A DNA stretch of 64,000 bases, from positions 23,461-87,460 of the forward strand of contig NZ_JACCHQ010000030.1 of the NCBI RefSeq assembly GCF_016031655.1, read 5' to 3'. The stretch comes from Bradyrhizobium glycinis. GTDB taxonomy: Bacteria; Pseudomonadota; Alphaproteobacteria; Rhizobiales; Xanthobacteraceae. Within the stretch, counting starts at the first letter, position 1, and every line of letters begins with the position of its first letter. Under the pieces are notes generated by a model. The model saw only the letters and a program-made list of their open reading frames with translations, was not told where the DNA came from and made no database searches. This document shows, one piece after another, positions 8,975 through 18,263 of this stretch. Both the position numbers and the translations under genes were made by a program.

Positions 8975-9850
8975 ATGCTGGATTTCGTTCAGCAGCTGGT
9001 CAGCGGTGTTGCGCTCGGCTGCGTCTACGGCCTGATCGCGCTCGGCTTCGTGCTCGTCTACAAGGCCACCGAAGTCGTCAATTTTGCCCAGGGCGATCTG
9101 ATGATGCTGGGCGGCTTCTTCGCCTTCACCTTCATCGGCATGATGGGCCTAAACTACTGGATCGGCTTCGCCGGTGCGGTCGCTGCCATGGCGCTGTTCG
9201 GCATGCTCGCCGAGCGCGTGGTCGTGCGGCCGATCCTCGGCTATCCCCAGTTCTCCATCATCATGGTTACGATCGGTCTCGGCTATTTCCTGCGTTCGGT
9301 CGCCGGCATGATCTGGGGCACCGACGACCTGAAGATCGAGACGCCGTTCAGCCAGGGCGTGCTGCGCGTGGGCTCGCTGGTGCTCGCCTACGACAAGCTC
9401 TCCGTGATCGCGGCGACGATGATCCTGTGCACGCTGCTCTGGCTGTTCTTCAACAAGACCACGCTCGGCACCGCGATGCGCGCCAGCTCCGAGAACATGC
9501 TGGCAGCCTATTACATGGGCATTCCGGTCAAGCGCGTCGTATCCGTCGTCTGGGCGATCAGCGCGGCGGTCGCGACCTGCGCCGGCGTGCTGCTGGCGCC
9601 GATCACCTTCATCCACTCGAACGTCGGCCTCGTGCTCGGCCTCAAGGCGTTTCCCGCCGCCGTGCTCGGCGGCTTCGGCTCGATCCCCGGCGCCGTGGTC
9701 GGCGGCGTCCTGATCGGCGTGATCGAGAGCATGGCCGGCTTTTACCTGCCCGAGGGCTGGAAGGATGTCGCGCCCTACATCGTACTGCTGACCGTGCTGC
9801 TGCTGAAGCCCGAGGGCCTGTTTGGCCTCCACGTCCGCAAGAAGGTCTGA
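8975..9850 (+). CDS. livH: Branched-chain amino acid-type ABC permease LivH
   Basis: The product has 291 residues and eight or so membrane segments. It begins with the family hallmark GCVYGLIALGFVLVYKAT and includes NFAQGDLMMLGGF, both strongly conserved in LivH. The EAA-like loop region TTLGTAMRASSENM lies near residue 160. LivH and LivM form the inner-membrane channel of HAAT importers. A strong ribosome binding site (GGGAGGA) precedes the ATG. It heads a livH-livM-livG-livF-ligase-livK cluster. In relatives such clusters import amino acids, aromatic acids or dicarboxylates, and the ligase here hints at an organic acid. Confidence 0.92.
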   Translation: MLDFVQQLVSGVALGCVYGLIALGFVLVYKATEVVNFAQGDLMMLGGFFAFTFIGMMGLNYWIGFAGAVAAMALFGMLAERVVVRPILGYPQFSIIMVTIGLGYFLRSVAGMIWGTDDLKIETPFSQGVLRVGSLVLAYDKLSVIAATMILCTLLWLFFNKTTLGTAMRASSENMLAAYYMGIPVKRVVSVVWAISAAVATCAGVLLAPITFIHSNVGLVLGLKAFPAAVLGGFGSIPGAVVGGVLIGVIESMAGFYLPEGWKDVAPYIVLLTVLLLKPEGLFGLHVRKKV

Positions 9851-9855
9851 ACGCC

Positions 9856-11007
9856 ATGCGCTTCCTGTTCAAGACCGACTACGAGGACGACATCAAGCTG
9901 TTCCCGCATTCGGGCTACGTCGTCACCTACGGCGTCCTGCTCGCGCTGCTGCTGATCGCGCCTTACGTGCTCTCCAGTTATCTGATGAGCCAGCTCGTCT
10001 TCGTCTGCATCTATGCGACCGTCGGCGTGGCGCTCTTGATCCTGACCGGCTTCACCGGCCAGGCCTCGCTCGGGCACGCGGCGTTCCTCGCCATCGGCGC
10101 CTACACGGCCGCGTACTTGCAGAAGTACAACGTGCCGTTCCCGGTCTACTTCCTCGCCGCCGGGCTGTTGACCGGCATCATCGGCGCGATGGTCGGCTTC
10201 CCGGCGCTGCGCCTCACCGGCATCTATCTCGTCATCGCCACGATATCGTTCGCATTGATCGTGGAGGAGATCCTGGCGCGGTGGGAGAGCGTCACCCACG
10301 GCAACGAGGGCATGCGGGTCAAGACGCTGTCGCTGCTCGGCGTCGCGGTGCCGCGCGACAGCCCGACCTTCTATTACCTCTGCCTTGCCGTGCTGGTGCT
10401 GACCATCGTCGGCACACTCAATTTGCTGCGTTCGCCGACGGGCCGCGCCTTCGTCGCGATCCGCGATTCCGAGACGGCGGCGCGCAGCATGGGCGTCAAT
10501 GTCGCGCTCTACAAGGTGAAGTCGTTCGCGATCTCGGCCGCGATCACCGGCTTTGCCGGCGTCCTGTTCGCGCACAAGCTCTCCTTCATCTCGCCGGAGA
10601 TGTTCACGCTTCAGCTCTCGATCGAGTTCATCATCGTGATTCTGATCGGCGGCACCTTCAGCCTGCACGGCGCCGTGCTCGGCGCGATCTTCATCGTGAT
10701 GATCGACCCGTTCCTCACCTATCTGAAGGACGACATGCCCGGCATCATCGCCGGCGTCGCCGCGGCATTCGGCGCCGGCACGGCGACTGCGGGCAATATC
10801 GAGGCGAAGGTTGCGGCCTTCGCCTCGCTCAACGGCCTGAAGGGCGCGATCTACGGCATCATCATCGTGCTGTTCGTGCTGTTCGAACCGCTCGGGCTCT
10901 ACGGCCGCTGGCTCAAGATCAAGCTCTTCTTCCAGCTGTTCCCGCTCTATAAGCGCGCCACCTTCAAGCGGCAGAAGATCTACGTGAAGTCGGAGCGCAA
11001 TCGATGA
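9856..11007 (+). CDS. livM: Branched-chain amino acid-type ABC permease LivM
   Basis: The 383-residue product starts five bases after livH. Core motifs are LTGFTGQASLGHAAFLAIGAY (first part of the LivM signature, near 60-80) and LRSPTGRAFVAIRDSETAARSMG (near 193-215), which contacts the ATPases. Compared with typical LivM there is an extra segment around residues 300-325 (GAGTATAGNIEAKVAAFASL) before the last helix, an insertion seen in some aromatic-acid type homologues. It ends in a basic tail (KRATFKRQKIYVKSERNR). It overlaps livG by four bases (ATGA). Confidence 0.92.
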   Translation: MRFLFKTDYEDDIKLFPHSGYVVTYGVLLALLLIAPYVLSSYLMSQLVFVCIYATVGVALLILTGFTGQASLGHAAFLAIGAYTAAYLQKYNVPFPVYFLAAGLLTGIIGAMVGFPALRLTGIYLVIATISFALIVEEILARWESVTHGNEGMRVKTLSLLGVAVPRDSPTFYYLCLAVLVLTIVGTLNLLRSPTGRAFVAIRDSETAARSMGVNVALYKVKSFAISAAITGFAGVLFAHKLSFISPEMFTLQLSIEFIIVILIGGTFSLHGAVLGAIFIVMIDPFLTYLKDDMPGIIAGVAAAFGAGTATAGNIEAKVAAFASLNGLKGAIYGIIIVLFVLFEPLGLYGRWLKIKLFFQLFPLYKRATFKRQKIYVKSERNR

Positions 11008-11762
11008 GCTATTTCCGCGCCGAGAACCTGTCGCTGCACTTCGGCGGCCTCAAGGCGGTCGATGCGGTTTCGTTCGCGGTGGAGAAGGGCGAGATCCTCT
11101 CGATCATCGGGCCGAACGGCGCCGGCAAGAGCTCGATCTTCAACCTGATCTCGCGGATCTACCGGCCGACCTCGGGCCGCATCTTCTTCGAGGACCAGGA
11201 CATCACGGAGCAGCCGCCCTACGACATCGCCAAGCTCGGCATCGCCCGCACCTTCCAGAACATCGAGCTGTTCGAGAACGCGACCGTGCTGTCGAACCTT
11301 CTGGTCGGCCGCCATCGCCATTCGACGACGCAGCTCTGGCAGGAGCTCTTGTTCCTGCCGAGCGTGCGGGCTAACGAGAAGGTGCACCGCCGCCGGGTCG
11401 AGCAGGTCATCGAATTCCTCGACCTCGAACCCTACCGCGACAAGCTGATTTCGGGGCTGCCTTACGGCGTGCGCAAGGTGATCGAGCTGGCGCGCGCGCT
11501 GTGCTCGGAGCCGAAATTGATCCTGCTCGACGAGCCGTCCTCCGGCCTCAATGTCGAGGAGACGGACGACATGTCGTTCTGGATCCGCGACATGAAGAGC
11601 GAGCTCGGTGTCACCGTGCTGATGGTCGAGCACGACATGTCGCTGGTCAACCGCGTCTCCGATCGCGTCATCGCGCTGAACTATGGCCGCGTGCTGGCGA
11701 TGGGCTCGCCCGCCGAAGTGCAGCAGCACCCCGACGTCGTCGCAGCATATCTGGGAGCTTGA
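11004..11762 (+). CDS. livG: HAAT ABC importer ATPase LivG
   Basis: This 252-residue ATPase has Walker A GPNGAGKSS at 36-44, the LivG-specific ARTFQNIELFENATV stretch near 84-98, and Walker B LILLDEPSSGLN. The ABC signature is atypical: GLPYGVRKVIELARAL replaces the usual LSYGQQR, a variation known in HAAT systems for non-amino-acid substrates. The switch His is in LMVEHDMSLV. It is translationally coupled to livM, and livF follows after a four-base gap. Confidence 0.92.
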   Translation: MSYFRAENLSLHFGGLKAVDAVSFAVEKGEILSIIGPNGAGKSSIFNLISRIYRPTSGRIFFEDQDITEQPPYDIAKLGIARTFQNIELFENATVLSNLLVGRHRHSTTQLWQELLFLPSVRANEKVHRRRVEQVIEFLDLEPYRDKLISGLPYGVRKVIELARALCSEPKLILLDEPSSGLNVEETDDMSFWIRDMKSELGVTVLMVEHDMSLVNRVSDRVIALNYGRVLAMGSPAEVQQHPDVVAAYLGA

Positions 11763-11766
11763 GCCG

Positions 11767-12555
11767 ATGGATGCCGCTGCGACCCGGGACATCATCCTCA
11801 AGCTCTCCAACATCGAGAGCTATTACGGGCCGATCATGGCGATCCGCGGCATCTCGCTGGAGGTGCCGCGCGGCCGTATCGTCACGTTGCTCGGCGCCAA
11901 CGGCGCCGGCAAAACCACGGTGCTGAAGACCATCTCCGGCATCCTCGATCCGCAGAAGGGCGCGATCGAGTTCATGGGCAAGCCGATCCAGCGCATGGAG
12001 GCCGACCGGATCGTGCGGCTCGGCCTCAGCCACGTGCCGGAGGGGCGCGAGGTGTTCCCGTTCCTCTCGGTGCGCGAGAACCTGATGATGGGCGCCTATC
12101 CGCGCAAGGATCGGGACGGCGTCGCGGAGGATATGGAGCGCGTCTACGGCTATTTCCCGCGCCTGAAGGAGCGCATCAACCAGCCGGCGGGCCAGCTCTC
12201 CGGCGGCGAGCAGCAGATGCTCGCGATCGGGCGCGCGCTGATGAACCGGCCGACGCTGCTCTTGCTCGACGAGCCATCGCTCGGCCTGTCGCCACTGCTG
12301 GTGAAGGAGATCTTCACCATCATCCGCCGGGTCAACGAGGAGCAGGGCATGTCGATCCTGCTGGTCGAGCAGAACGCCAAGGTGGCGCTGGAAACCGCCC
12401 ATTACGGCTATGTGCTGGAGATCGGTCGTATCGTGATGAACGATACCTGCGACCGCTTGATGCATTCCCAGGACATCCAGGAATTCTACCTTGGTGCCAA
12501 GGAAGCGGGCGCGCGCGGCGAGCGGCGCTGGAAAAAGAAGAAGACGTGGCGGTGA
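11767..12555 (+). CDS. livF: HAAT ABC importer ATPase LivF
   Basis: The 262-residue product has Walker A GANGAGKTT at 43-51, the LivF hallmark SHVPEGREVFPFLSV, signature QLSGGEQQMLAIGRAL, Walker B LLLLDEPSLGLSP and the switch segment SILLVEQNAKVAL. It is the second ATPase of the importer and pairs with LivG. The C-terminus runs into an unusually basic tail (RGERRWKKKKTWR), longer than in E. coli LivF. A 94-base gap with its own GGAGGAG ribosome binding site separates it from the ligase gene. Confidence 0.92.
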   Translation: MDAAATRDIILKLSNIESYYGPIMAIRGISLEVPRGRIVTLLGANGAGKTTVLKTISGILDPQKGAIEFMGKPIQRMEADRIVRLGLSHVPEGREVFPFLSVRENLMMGAYPRKDRDGVAEDMERVYGYFPRLKERINQPAGQLSGGEQQMLAIGRALMNRPTLLLLDEPSLGLSPLLVKEIFTIIRRVNEEQGMSILLVEQNAKVALETAHYGYVLEIGRIVMNDTCDRLMHSQDIQEFYLGAKEAGARGERRWKKKKTWR

Positions 12556-12649
12556 GAACGAGCTGGCAGTAAGATGAGCTTGCCCAACCTTAAGCAAAGA
12601 CCGCCGGCAAGGCAGGCAGCGGAGGGCAGGCGACAAGGAGGAGAGACGC

Positions 12650-14488
12650 ATGGTCCGACCGGCGGTGCTGACGGTCGCTGATACGATCGCGAAGAGCTTC
12701 TTGCGTGCCGCCGAGACGCGGGGCGACAGGCCGGCGATCCGCGAGAAGAAGTTCGGCATCTGGCAACCGACGAGCTGGCGAGAGTGGCTGGAGATCTCCA
12801 AGGAGATCGCCTACGCGCTTCGCGCCGTCGGCTTCATGCCCGGCGACGTCGCCTCCATCATCGCAAATGCCGTGCCCGAATGGGTCTACGCCGATATGGG
12901 CATATTGTGCGCCGGCGGCGTCTCCTCCGGGATCTATCCGACCGATTCTGCGTCCCAGGTCGAGTATCTCGTCAATGACTCCGCCACCCGGGTGATCTTC
13001 GCCGAGGACGAGGAGCAGCTCGACAAGATTCTCACCTGCCGCGCGCGTTGCCCGAGCTTGCAGAAGATCATCGTGTTCGACATGGAGGGCCTCAGCGGCT
13101 TCTCCGACGACATGGTGATGTCGCTCGACGAGTTTCGCGCGCTCGGCCGGAACCACATGGTCGGCCGCGAGGCGCTGTGGCAGGAGATGATCAACAGCCG
13201 CAGCGCCGGCGATCTCGCGATCCTCGTCTATACGTCCGGCACCACCGGCCCGCCCAAGGGCGCGATGCACGCCAATCGCAGTGTCACCCACCAGATGCGG
13301 CACGCCAACGACTTCATCCCGGCGCAGGACGACGAGGACCGGCTGGTGTTCCTGCCGCTCTGCCACGTCGCAGAGCGTGTCGGCGGCTATTACATCTCGG
13401 TTGCGCTCGGCTCGGTGATGAATTTTGCCGAAAGCCCGGAAACCGTGCCGGACAATCTACGCGAGGTGCAGCCGACCGCCTTTCTGGCGGTGCCGCGCGT
13501 CTGGGAGAAGTTCTATTCCGCCATCACCATCGCGCTGAAGGATGCGACGCCGCTGCAGCAATGGGTCTATCGCCGCGCCATCGGCATCGGCTACCGCATG
13601 GTCGATTGCCGGCTCGAGGGCAGAGCGCCGCCGCTGTCGCTGCGCATCGCCAACCGCATCGCCTACCTGGTCGCGTTTCGCAACATCCGCCGCATGATCG
13701 GGCTCGACCGTTGCCGCATCGCATTCACCGGCGCAGCGCCGATCGCACCGGAGCTGATTCGCTGGTATCTGGCGCTCGGCATCGACATGCACGAGGTCTA
13801 CGGTCAGACCGAGAATTGCGGGGTCGCAACCATGATGCCCGCGGACAAGATCAAGCTCGGCTCGGTCGGCACCGCGGTGCCCTGGGGCGAGGTCGCGCTG
13901 TCGCCCGACGGCGAGATCCTGATCAAGGGCGACTTCCTGTTCATGGGCTATCTGAACCAGCCGGAGAAGACCGCAGAGACGATCGATTCCCGCGGCTGGC
14001 TGCACACCGGCGACGTCGGCACCATCGACAATGAGGGCTTCGTCCGCATCACCGACCGGATGAAGGACATCATCATCACCTCCGGCGGCAAGAACATCAC
14101 GCCGTCCGAGATCGAGAACCAGCTCAAGTTCTCGCCGTACATCTCGGACGCGGTCGTGATCGGCGACAAGCGGCCCTATCTCACCTGCCTCGTGATGATC
14201 GACCAGGAGAATGTCGAGAAGTTCGCCCAGGATCACGACATCCCCTTCACCAATTATGCCAGCCTGTGCCGGGCGAGGGAGATCCAGGATCTGATCGGGC
14301 GCGAGATCGAACAGGTCAACGGTAATTTTGCCCGCGTCGAAACCATCAAGAGGTTCTACCTGATCGAGCGCCAGCTCACTCCGGAGGACGAGGAGCTGAC
14401 GCCGACCATGAAGCTGAAGCGCGGCTTCGTGAACAAGCGCTATGCCGCCGAGATCGAAGCGATGTATCGCGAACGCGCGGTGGCGTGA
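12650..14488 (+). CDS. AMP-forming acyl-CoA ligase (long-chain/ACSBG-like)
   Basis: The 612-residue enzyme belongs to the ANL superfamily. The P-loop YTSGTTGPPKGAM is near 194-206, the A5 motif EVYGQTENCG near 381-390, the hinge-region TGD near 453, and the catalytic C-terminal Lys in TPTMKLKRG near 585. The reaction is carboxylate + ATP + CoA to acyl-CoA + AMP. The length and the GRAPPLSLRIANRI linker resemble long-chain (ACSBG/FadD15-like) ligases. It sits between livF and livK on the same strand, so the imported ligand is plausibly its substrate. Confidence 0.88.
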   Translation: MVRPAVLTVADTIAKSFLRAAETRGDRPAIREKKFGIWQPTSWREWLEISKEIAYALRAVGFMPGDVASIIANAVPEWVYADMGILCAGGVSSGIYPTDSASQVEYLVNDSATRVIFAEDEEQLDKILTCRARCPSLQKIIVFDMEGLSGFSDDMVMSLDEFRALGRNHMVGREALWQEMINSRSAGDLAILVYTSGTTGPPKGAMHANRSVTHQMRHANDFIPAQDDEDRLVFLPLCHVAERVGGYYISVALGSVMNFAESPETVPDNLREVQPTAFLAVPRVWEKFYSAITIALKDATPLQQWVYRRAIGIGYRMVDCRLEGRAPPLSLRIANRIAYLVAFRNIRRMIGLDRCRIAFTGAAPIAPELIRWYLALGIDMHEVYGQTENCGVATMMPADKIKLGSVGTAVPWGEVALSPDGEILIKGDFLFMGYLNQPEKTAETIDSRGWLHTGDVGTIDNEGFVRITDRMKDIIITSGGKNITPSEIENQLKFSPYISDAVVIGDKRPYLTCLVMIDQENVEKFAQDHDIPFTNYASLCRAREIQDLIGREIEQVNGNFARVETIKRFYLIERQLTPEDEELTPTMKLKRGFVNKRYAAEIEAMYRERAVA

Positions 14489-14569
14489 CGGTTCGTTCCA
14501 TTTCGAGAAAGCGAAGGAGCTGTGGCCCCGCCCTTCGTGCAATACGGGCCTTTAGGAGAGGAGACGTCA

Positions 14570-15769
14570 ATGTCGAAATCGTTCAGCGCATTCGGCCTTG
14601 CTGTGAGTGCCGTGGTGCTCACCTGTCTGCCGGCCGCAGCGCAAACCAAGGTCACCAATGAGGGCATCTCGGCAACCGAGATCGTCATCGGCACCCACCA
14701 GGATCTGTCGGGTCCGATCAAGGGGTGGGGCGTCCCGGTCGCAAACGGGATGAAGATGGCGGCCGAGGAGATCAATGCGGCCGGCGGAATTCACGGCCGC
14801 AAGATCCGGCTGGTGGTCGAGGACAGCGGCTACGATCCGAAGAAGGCCGTGCTGGCGTCGCAAAAGCTGATCGAGCGCGACAAGATCTTCGCGATGGTGG
14901 GGCCGATGGGATCGCCGACGGTGCTCGCGGCGCAGGACATCCTGTTCGACGCCGGCGTGCTGCAGCTGTTCCCGCTGACGGCGGCCGAATTCACCTTCAA
15001 GTTCGACCCGGCCAAGCCGCAGGAGCGCCTGAAGTTCAACAACCTGCTGCCCTACGTCGAGAGCACGCGGGCCGCGCTGAAATACATGATGGAGTGGAAG
15101 GGCTTCAAGAAGCCCTGCATCATGCATCAGGACGACGAGTACGGTAAGAACGTGCTCGATGGCTTCAATCAGCAGCTCACCGCCATGAAGACGCAGCCGG
15201 CCTCGATCACGAGCTACAAGCGCGGTGCCTCCGATTTCAGCGCGCAGATCGCCAAGATGAAGTCAGACGGCTGCGACCTCGTCGTGCTTGGCACCGTGCT
15301 GCGCGAGACCATCGGGGCGATGACCGAAGCCAAGAAGCTCGGCTGGGACGTGACCTTCCTCGGGGCCACCCCCACGAACGTGATGGAGGTTCCTGCGCTG
15401 GGCAAGGACGCCGTCGAGGGTCTCTATGCCGCCAGCGGCTTCGAGATTCCTTATGAGGACACCGCCAAGGGCAAGGTGAAGGATTGGCTCGTCAACTACA
15501 AGAAGATGTTCAACGCCGATGCCAACACGCAGGCCATCATCGGCTACAATGCCATGATGACGTTTGCGTTCTACGCCAACAAGGCCGGCAAGGATCTCAC
15601 CGGGCAGAAGATGCTCGACGCGCTCGAATCGGGCGAGAAATTCCTCGACATCTTCAACTCGCCGCCCACCAAGTTCTCCAAGACTGACCACCTCGCCAAC
15701 ACCATCACCCAGGTGCAGCAGGTCAAGGGCGGCCGCTGGGTGCTGGTGAAGGACAATCTGATGTTCTGA
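14570..15769 (+). CDS. livK: HAAT periplasmic substrate-binding protein
   Basis: The start at 14570 (MSKSFSAFGL) has an AGGAG ribosome binding site and gives a signal peptide ending VLTCLPAAAQ; a GTG 48 bases upstream is rejected. The 399-residue product is a type-I periplasmic binding protein with the family opening TEIVIGTHQDLSGPIKGWG, then AAGGIHGRKIRLVVED and MVGPMGSPTVLA. The lobe-2 segment includes GASDFSAQIAKMKSDGCDLVV. It should deliver ligand to LivHMGF. The sequence does not fix whether that ligand is an amino acid, an aromatic acid or another carboxylate. Confidence 0.92.
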   Translation: MSKSFSAFGLAVSAVVLTCLPAAAQTKVTNEGISATEIVIGTHQDLSGPIKGWGVPVANGMKMAAEEINAAGGIHGRKIRLVVEDSGYDPKKAVLASQKLIERDKIFAMVGPMGSPTVLAAQDILFDAGVLQLFPLTAAEFTFKFDPAKPQERLKFNNLLPYVESTRAALKYMMEWKGFKKPCIMHQDDEYGKNVLDGFNQQLTAMKTQPASITSYKRGASDFSAQIAKMKSDGCDLVVLGTVLRETIGAMTEAKKLGWDVTFLGATPTNVMEVPALGKDAVEGLYAASGFEIPYEDTAKGKVKDWLVNYKKMFNADANTQAIIGYNAMMTFAFYANKAGKDLTGQKMLDALESGEKFLDIFNSPPTKFSKTDHLANTITQVQQVKGGRWVLVKDNLMF

Positions 15770-15790
15770 TTTCTCGCGGCGCGAACGGTG

Positions 15791-15930
15791 CACCCTCTCC
15801 CCTTGCGGGAGAGGGTCGCTTCGCGTGAGCGAAGCCGGGTGAGGGGTTTCCATCCTCACGAACAGACTTGTGCGCGGTGAGAACCCCTCATCCGGCGCTT
15901 CGCGCCACCTTCTCCCACAAGGGGAGAAGG
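15791..15930. repeat. Composite palindromic intergenic repeat, family A copy 1
   Basis: Two inverted half-elements each contain their own hairpin: CCTCTCCCCTTGCGGGAGAGG on the left, and CCTTCTCCC / GGGGAGAAGG on the right. The halves are mutually inverted, with GGGTGAGGGGT facing ACCCCTCATCC. A near-identical element is at 60323-60467. This is a REP/BIME-like mobile repeat typical of Bradyrhizobium-type genomes. Here it separates convergent livK and the 15957 gene and may act as a bidirectional terminator. Confidence 0.85.
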
Positions 15931-15956
15931 AAGAAAGCGCGCGGCGGAGAGAAACC

Positions 15957-17072
15957 CTACGACCCTCCGCCTGCGGTGCCCGAGCTCACCGGGGCGAGCT
16001 CGTCTTCCCGGCAGCGCCAGCCGTCGGCGGCTTTGACGAAGGCGAAGGTTCGCTGGATCCTCAGCCGGCGCGTGACGTTGAAGGCCTCTGCGGAGCGCGC
16101 CTTGTTGCCGGCCCCCTGCTGCGGCCGCCCCGTCGTGGCGTCCCAGCAGGTGCCAGTGCAGGTGGAGGCGACCTTGCTGCACACGGTGAAGGGAGCGAGC
16201 ACGGCCATCTCGATTTCGCCGGTGACCTGTGCCTCCTGCTCGGTCACCTGGCTGTCGAGCGCATAGACGCGATTGATGCGCAGGAAACTGCCGCAGGAAT
16301 TGGCCGCATGAATCCGCGCGGCGCAGAAATCGACGGCGTCAGTGTCGGGGATGCGGGACGCGACCTGCCGGCCGAACACCTTTTTGGCATCGCCTTTCGC
16401 GGCGCGGATTTCGTCGGTCTTGCGCTTTAAATGCTCGGCGAGACAGTCCTCCGCGGATTCCAGCTCCTGCACCGGCACGTTCTCCTTGCCGACCAGATTG
16501 CATTTGCGGTCGCGCTCGCGCGTCCACCGTCCATATTCGGCGAAGGCAAAGCGTGCCGCGGTCGGGTCCAATTTGCCGATCAGGCCGAGCACCTGGCCAT
16601 TGAGCTCGGCTTCGGCAAGCGCCAGCGAGGGGTCTGCGCAGATCACCGCGGCCGCAGCGCTGTTGGCCGCAAGGCAGTCGAAATCCGGATCGCGAACGAT
16701 CGCGGCGCGCTCCTCGGTGACCTTGAGCAGGCACGCCTTGACCGCCTCGAATTGGTCGGGGCGGATCGGGGTCTGGCCGACGATGCCGCAACTGAGATTG
16801 CGTTGGCGGACCCAGATCGCATTCTCCTCGATCGCCGGCAGGCGATCCGGCAGGCGAGCAAGCCGCGCCTCGATCGCGGTGTTCAGCTTCTCGGCGGCGG
16901 CGGCCAGCGTCGGATCACCGCAGAACAATTGATTGCCGGGGTCGCGAATCTGCTGGCAGTTGTTCTTGGCAAACAGCGGCAGCCTGTCGGCGATCGCGCG
17001 CTCGGATTGCGCGAACGCGGACCCCGCCGGCAATGCCAGCAGCGCAAGCACAGACAGCACGATGAATCGCAT
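15957..17072 (-). CDS. Secreted Cys-rich protein with LprI/DUF1311-like repeats
   Basis: The 371-residue product starts with a signal peptide (MRFIVLSVLALLALPAGSAFA). The mature part holds at least two repeats in which a C...D(P)xF/L...A...LN pattern is followed by W(V/T)R(Q/E)R...C, for example FCGDPTLAAAAEKLN and ICADPSLALAEAELN. This is the layout of the lysozyme-inhibitor LprI N-terminal / DUF1311 family. The C-terminal third is a separate Cys-rich domain (CSKVASTCTGTCWDATT) of unknown type. Periplasmic location is inferred. It lies near the LapG-like gene on the same strand but 100 bases apart. Confidence 0.65.
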   Translation of the reverse strand: MRFIVLSVLALLALPAGSAFAQSERAIADRLPLFAKNNCQQIRDPGNQLFCGDPTLAAAAEKLNTAIEARLARLPDRLPAIEENAIWVRQRNLSCGIVGQTPIRPDQFEAVKACLLKVTEERAAIVRDPDFDCLAANSAAAAVICADPSLALAEAELNGQVLGLIGKLDPTAARFAFAEYGRWTRERDRKCNLVGKENVPVQELESAEDCLAEHLKRKTDEIRAAKGDAKKVFGRQVASRIPDTDAVDFCAARIHAANSCGSFLRINRVYALDSQVTEQEAQVTGEIEMAVLAPFTVCSKVASTCTGTCWDATTGRPQQGAGNKARSAEAFNVTRRLRIQRTFAFVKAADGWRCREDELAPVSSGTAGGGS

Positions 17073-17172
17073 TCCAGTCGCCCCCGCACGGAAGGCGCCA
17101 TGCTAGCCTCTGGTCATGCGCGGTGAAATGGGTTTGTGGACGAGCGCCGTGCGAGAAGCCCGCTACGAGCGA

Positions 17173-17904
17173 TCAACGCGCCTCGGCGGCCGCCATCGAG
17201 ACCTGCACCGGCTCGTCGACATATTTCAGCACGGCCGACTGATGGAGCACGAACAGTGGCTGATAGCTCCGCGTTGCGTCGTCCCTGACCATCGCCATGC
17301 GGCGATTGTCCAGCATCAGCCATTGGCCGTCGAGCTTTGCTGCGGCAATTGCGTGCGCCTCGCCGCCCCTGACGTCTCGCACCACGACGATGCGGAGGTC
17401 TTCAGAGGCAATTCCCGCCAGCCGCAGCGCGGCCAGCTTGGCGATGGCATAGTCCTCGCAATCGCCGGTCCCGCGCGCGAAGGTCGAAAGCGGCGAGCTC
17501 CAGACGTCGTCGGTGCCATCGCTGGCGGCATGGATGGCGAGATTGATGGCCCGGTTGACCTCGCCGAGCCGCGCGCGGCCGTCGCGGGCGCGGGCGTGGT
17601 CGACGATGGCGAGCAGCTCGAGCGCCGCCGGTGAAGCGCAATTGTCCCGGTCGCCGTCGCACAGCGCGAGCTGCACCATGTCGTCGTCGAGCTTGTCCTT
17701 CAGCGCGGACCATCTCTGCTGCAGGCCACCGGACGAGATGGCGAAGGCGAACAGGCCGAACGGTTCGGCGGATTTGCGCACGAGGACGCCGGCGCCCGGC
17801 GACAGCAGCGTGCCGGCGCGAAGCTCGGCGGTCGATCCGAGCAGGATCAAGCCGCACATGACAAGGGTTGCGCGCCAGGCGCGCGCGCGAGCAGCGGTCT
17901 CCAT
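17173..17904 (-). CDS. LapG-like periplasmic transglutaminase-fold cysteine protease (BTLCP)
   Basis: The 243-residue product has a signal sequence (hydrophobic 11-28) and the bacterial transglutaminase-like cysteine proteinase fold. The catalytic triad is visible: C149 in GTGDCEDYA, H184 in GEAHAI, D199 in LMLDN. In Pseudomonas, LapG of this family cuts a giant surface adhesin near its N-terminus and releases it. Here the gene is divergent from an 1806-residue adhesin, which supports that role. The LapG calcium-binding Asp/Glu region (DDVWSSPLSTFARGTGDCED) is also recognisable. LapD is not in the window. The ribosome binding site is AAGGGG. Confidence 0.8.
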   Translation of the reverse strand: METAARARAWRATLVMCGLILLGSTAELRAGTLLSPGAGVLVRKSAEPFGLFAFAISSGGLQQRWSALKDKLDDDMVQLALCDGDRDNCASPAALELLAIVDHARARDGRARLGEVNRAINLAIHAASDGTDDVWSSPLSTFARGTGDCEDYAIAKLAALRLAGIASEDLRIVVVRDVRGGEAHAIAAAKLDGQWLMLDNRRMAMVRDDATRSYQPLFVLHQSAVLKYVDEPVQVSMAAAEAR

Positions 17905-18059
17905 CTGACATCCCCTTCCCAGGCTTCACGAGATCCCCCTCGATCTCAATGTGCCGGGCTTTGTTGCTTTCGCGGAGATAGTGCGAGACGGGCCGTTTTG
18001 TTCTGCTTAATGCGCCCGGCAGGAGTTCCAAAAGCGGGCGACAGGCTGAACCAGACCCG

Positions 18060-18089
18060 CCCGAATCGTGTAAAATTTTACGATTCGGG
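18060..18089. promoter_or_regulatory. Palindrome between LapG-like gene and adhesin gene
   Basis: The arms CCCGAATCG..TAAAA and TTTTACGATTCGGG pair over 14 positions, with a two-base bulge (TG) on the left. It is AT-rich in the centre and GC-capped outside. It sits 155 bases upstream of the protease start and about 435 upstream of the adhesin start, so it could be an operator serving both. There is no T-tract, so a terminator is less likely. Confidence 0.45.
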
Positions 18090-18263
18090 GGCTAGGAGGG
18101 GCCTCGATGCCGCGAAACGGAGTCAATTGCAGGCAGAAGTTGCGATCGCCGCCGATTCTGGCGCCTATGGCTAACAGCCGCTATTTCACCGGTTCTGTTA
18201 CTTAGGTCACAGAATTTACCCCGTATTTGCCGCAGGATGTTGCAGGGCAGCATGAACAAAAGA

